From: Erythrocercus mccallii
Taxonomy: Eukaryota > Chordata > Aves > Passeriformes > Dicruridae
Direction of reading: 5' to 3'
Assembly: GCA_013397435.1 (NCBI GenBank)
Contig: VZRG01001507.1
Coordinates: forward strand, 49,941-113,940
Length of the DNA stretch: 64,000 nucleotides
In this document: in pieces, positions 57,509 to 64,000 of the stretch
Numbering within the stretch: the stretch's first letter is position 1
How the letters are laid out: the number at the start of each line of letters is the position of its first letter
Notes under the pieces: model-generated
What the model was told of the DNA's origin: nothing
The model's database searches: none
Seen by the model: the letters and a program-made list of their open reading frames with translations, nothing else
Made by a program: the position numbers and the translations under genes

Positions 57509-59084
57509 TTTATTAAAACTGGGTGACGTCTACAAGGATACAGTACAAAAAAAAAATTTGGTCCATGGAAAAAACCGTAATATTCAGTTAAGAAAAGCAG
57601 TTACTCTGCAACAGCTACGTTTGCCTATATAGGACTCAGCATCCCTCCTGTGGGAGTACCCTGAGGAGTCAGGGGCTGCTTCTCCAGCACCAAGACCTTC
57701 ATCCCAGTACCACAGAGGAGCATTTCAGAAGGGCAAAGGAGAGAGGAAGTCGAGAGTCTATTACTCACAGACATGTAGTAACACAGACACAAGGAGTAGT
57801 AGGGCCACCCAGGTGCTCCAACTCACAGCAGCCTCCCCAGCCACACTGAACGGGTTGAGGGCTCATCAGTAACATGATCCTGCAGCTGTTCCAAGAGTCA
57901 GACCAACTTTTGAGTCCATTTGCATTTTAGTCCCGAGCAGAAACACTGGGATCGGGGTGAAGAGGAGCGGTTTCATTCTCCTAAGCCTGACCACCAGTAA
58001 CTCATTCCAGGAGGAGGCATCAGGGCTGCTACTCCTCACAGTGAAGAAAATCTATTTGTACATTCCTGAACCATGCTGGGCCCTATGGCAGCCCCACAGC
58101 CTAAAATTGACTACAAACCACAGGAGCTTCAGCATGGAAACACCTGCTAACTCACATATGCTTGGAAAAATGTCCATTTCCAAGGGCTGTCCTGTTACAC
58201 CCTTGGATCCACGTGACGGAGCTTCTGGTCCCCACAGCAAGTGACACAGGACAACTGTCCCAAAGGAATGAGCCTACAACACTGTCCCTGCAGAATTCCA
58301 GGCAGCTGCTGCATCCCCTCTCCTTGCTCCAGGGAAAACAAGCAGCCACGTGGTTTGCTGGAACCCACTGGTACGTGTTTGAAGTGCAGAACGCTGCATC
58401 ACTCCAACGCTTCTACATCCCTGCAGGATGCCAACGCCTTGTCTCCCTGTGATCCCAGCCTGGGACAGTCCACCAGGAAACACGAAGGGAATGGGGCAGG
58501 GAAGAAGGGAAAAGGGAAGAAGCAATTCTCTACGCAGTTCAGTAACTTCCTTAAGGAGGAGAGTGACCTATGAGGCAGCCCAGTGCAGCAGCACCCTCCG
58601 AGGAGGGGTGAGGGCAGGGAGGTATGTCAGCTCACAGCATCCTGCCCACGGCAGTGCCTGGCACAGGCTGTAAAACATGGCAGGGAAGAACCCAGCCACA
58701 CCTTAAAGCAGAGCCAGGCTTCAGAGCCAGCTCTGAGTGCCCAACCACAGGAGGCTGGGGAGGAATGGGCTGAAAGAAGACTCTGAGGACTGAGTCACTC
58801 TGGCTACCGGGGACACTACGGGCAGTGCGGAGTCACGGGGATGCTCGTGGGAGCCTTGGGACTGACAAGGCAACAGTCAGGAAGAAAACCAGGTAGAAAT
58901 GTGTGCTCATTGGAGCCTGTCTGCTTGCCCCAGGTGTCCTGGACTTGCCCCAGCAGGGACAATGCCAGGATGAATAACGTGGGCCTTGCTGCTGGAGTGG
59001 GATTCGGTGAGCTGGAACAGTGAGCTCTGCAGCTCTTCTCCACAAACAGCTGTGATGCTCCTGCCTGGAGAGGAGCAGAGCAGC
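57509..59084 (-). other. SMARCD1: SMARCD1 3' UTR with polyadenylation signal
   Basis: From the TAG stop to TTTATT at 57509-57514 on the plus strand (AATAAA on minus). The estimated 3' UTR is about 1.6 kb. The span has no repeat family and no other gene. Confidence 0.65.
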
Positions 59085-63942
<4,858 letters not shown>

Positions 63943-64000
63943 CTGCGGAGAGAAGAGACCCGGTCAGCGCCCGCCGCGCCCGGCCCCGCGCCCCGCCCCG
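63943..64000 (-). promoter_or_regulatory. SMARCD1: Edge of the SMARCD1 first intron / CpG island
   Basis: Intron sequence with a good pyrimidine tract before the acceptor (TCTCTTCTCTCCGCAG on minus), grading into very CpG-rich DNA at the window edge. Exon 1 and the promoter should follow just beyond 64000. Confidence 0.5.

Overview
The window is vertebrate nuclear DNA, almost certainly from a bird and probably a songbird. It carries about twenty fragments of CR1 LINEs, the dominant avian retrotransposon, recognisable by 3' ends related to ATTCTATG. Introns are short, promoters are CpG-rich, and the intron-containing genes match mammalian orthologues exon by exon. It contains five protein-coding genes in the order LIMA1 (+), CERS5 (+), COX14 (-), GPD1 (-), SMARCD1 (-, first exon beyond the right edge). 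Human chromosome 12q13 has the same order and relative orientations.

Layout. 1-2939: no gene seen. 2940-3830: CpG-island promoter for the long LIMA1 (EPLIN-beta) transcript. 6632-25680: ten LIMA1 coding exons (748 aa); an internal start at 10879 and a CArG box at 10420 mark the EPLIN-alpha promoter. 25681-26835: LIMA1 3' UTR, followed by CR1-rich spacer. 28885-29609: CpG island with a gap-interrupted 26-bp minisatellite, the CERS5 promoter. 29610-47140: ten CERS5 coding exons (394 aa). CERS5 and COX14 converge, with their 3' ends about 230 bp apart. COX14 has one coding exon (48554-48712) and a CpG promoter near 49562-49660, separated by an intron holding a 510-base assembly gap. GPD1 has eight exons (52653-56320, 349 aa). 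SMARCD1 has twelve exons here (59085-63942), 456 residues corresponding to human residues 60-515.

The genes do not form a pathway. They are an actin-bundling LIM protein, an ER ceramide synthase, a complex IV assembly factor, the cytosolic glycerol-3-phosphate shuttle enzyme and a BAF chromatin-remodelling subunit. All exon joins below were made by eye; every one keeps frame and uses GT-AG sites.

No exotic new system is present. The most interesting signals lie in non-coding DNA: GC-rich minisatellites in three promoters, two of which duplicate splice-donor-like sequence (LIMA1, 33-bp unit; COX14, 33/38-bp unit); an array of four CACGTG E-boxes at 17-18 bp spacing beside COX14; a CR1 copy that appears to supply the branch point of the COX14 intron; and a large minisatellite in a CERS5 intron that is open in several frames but is not coding.
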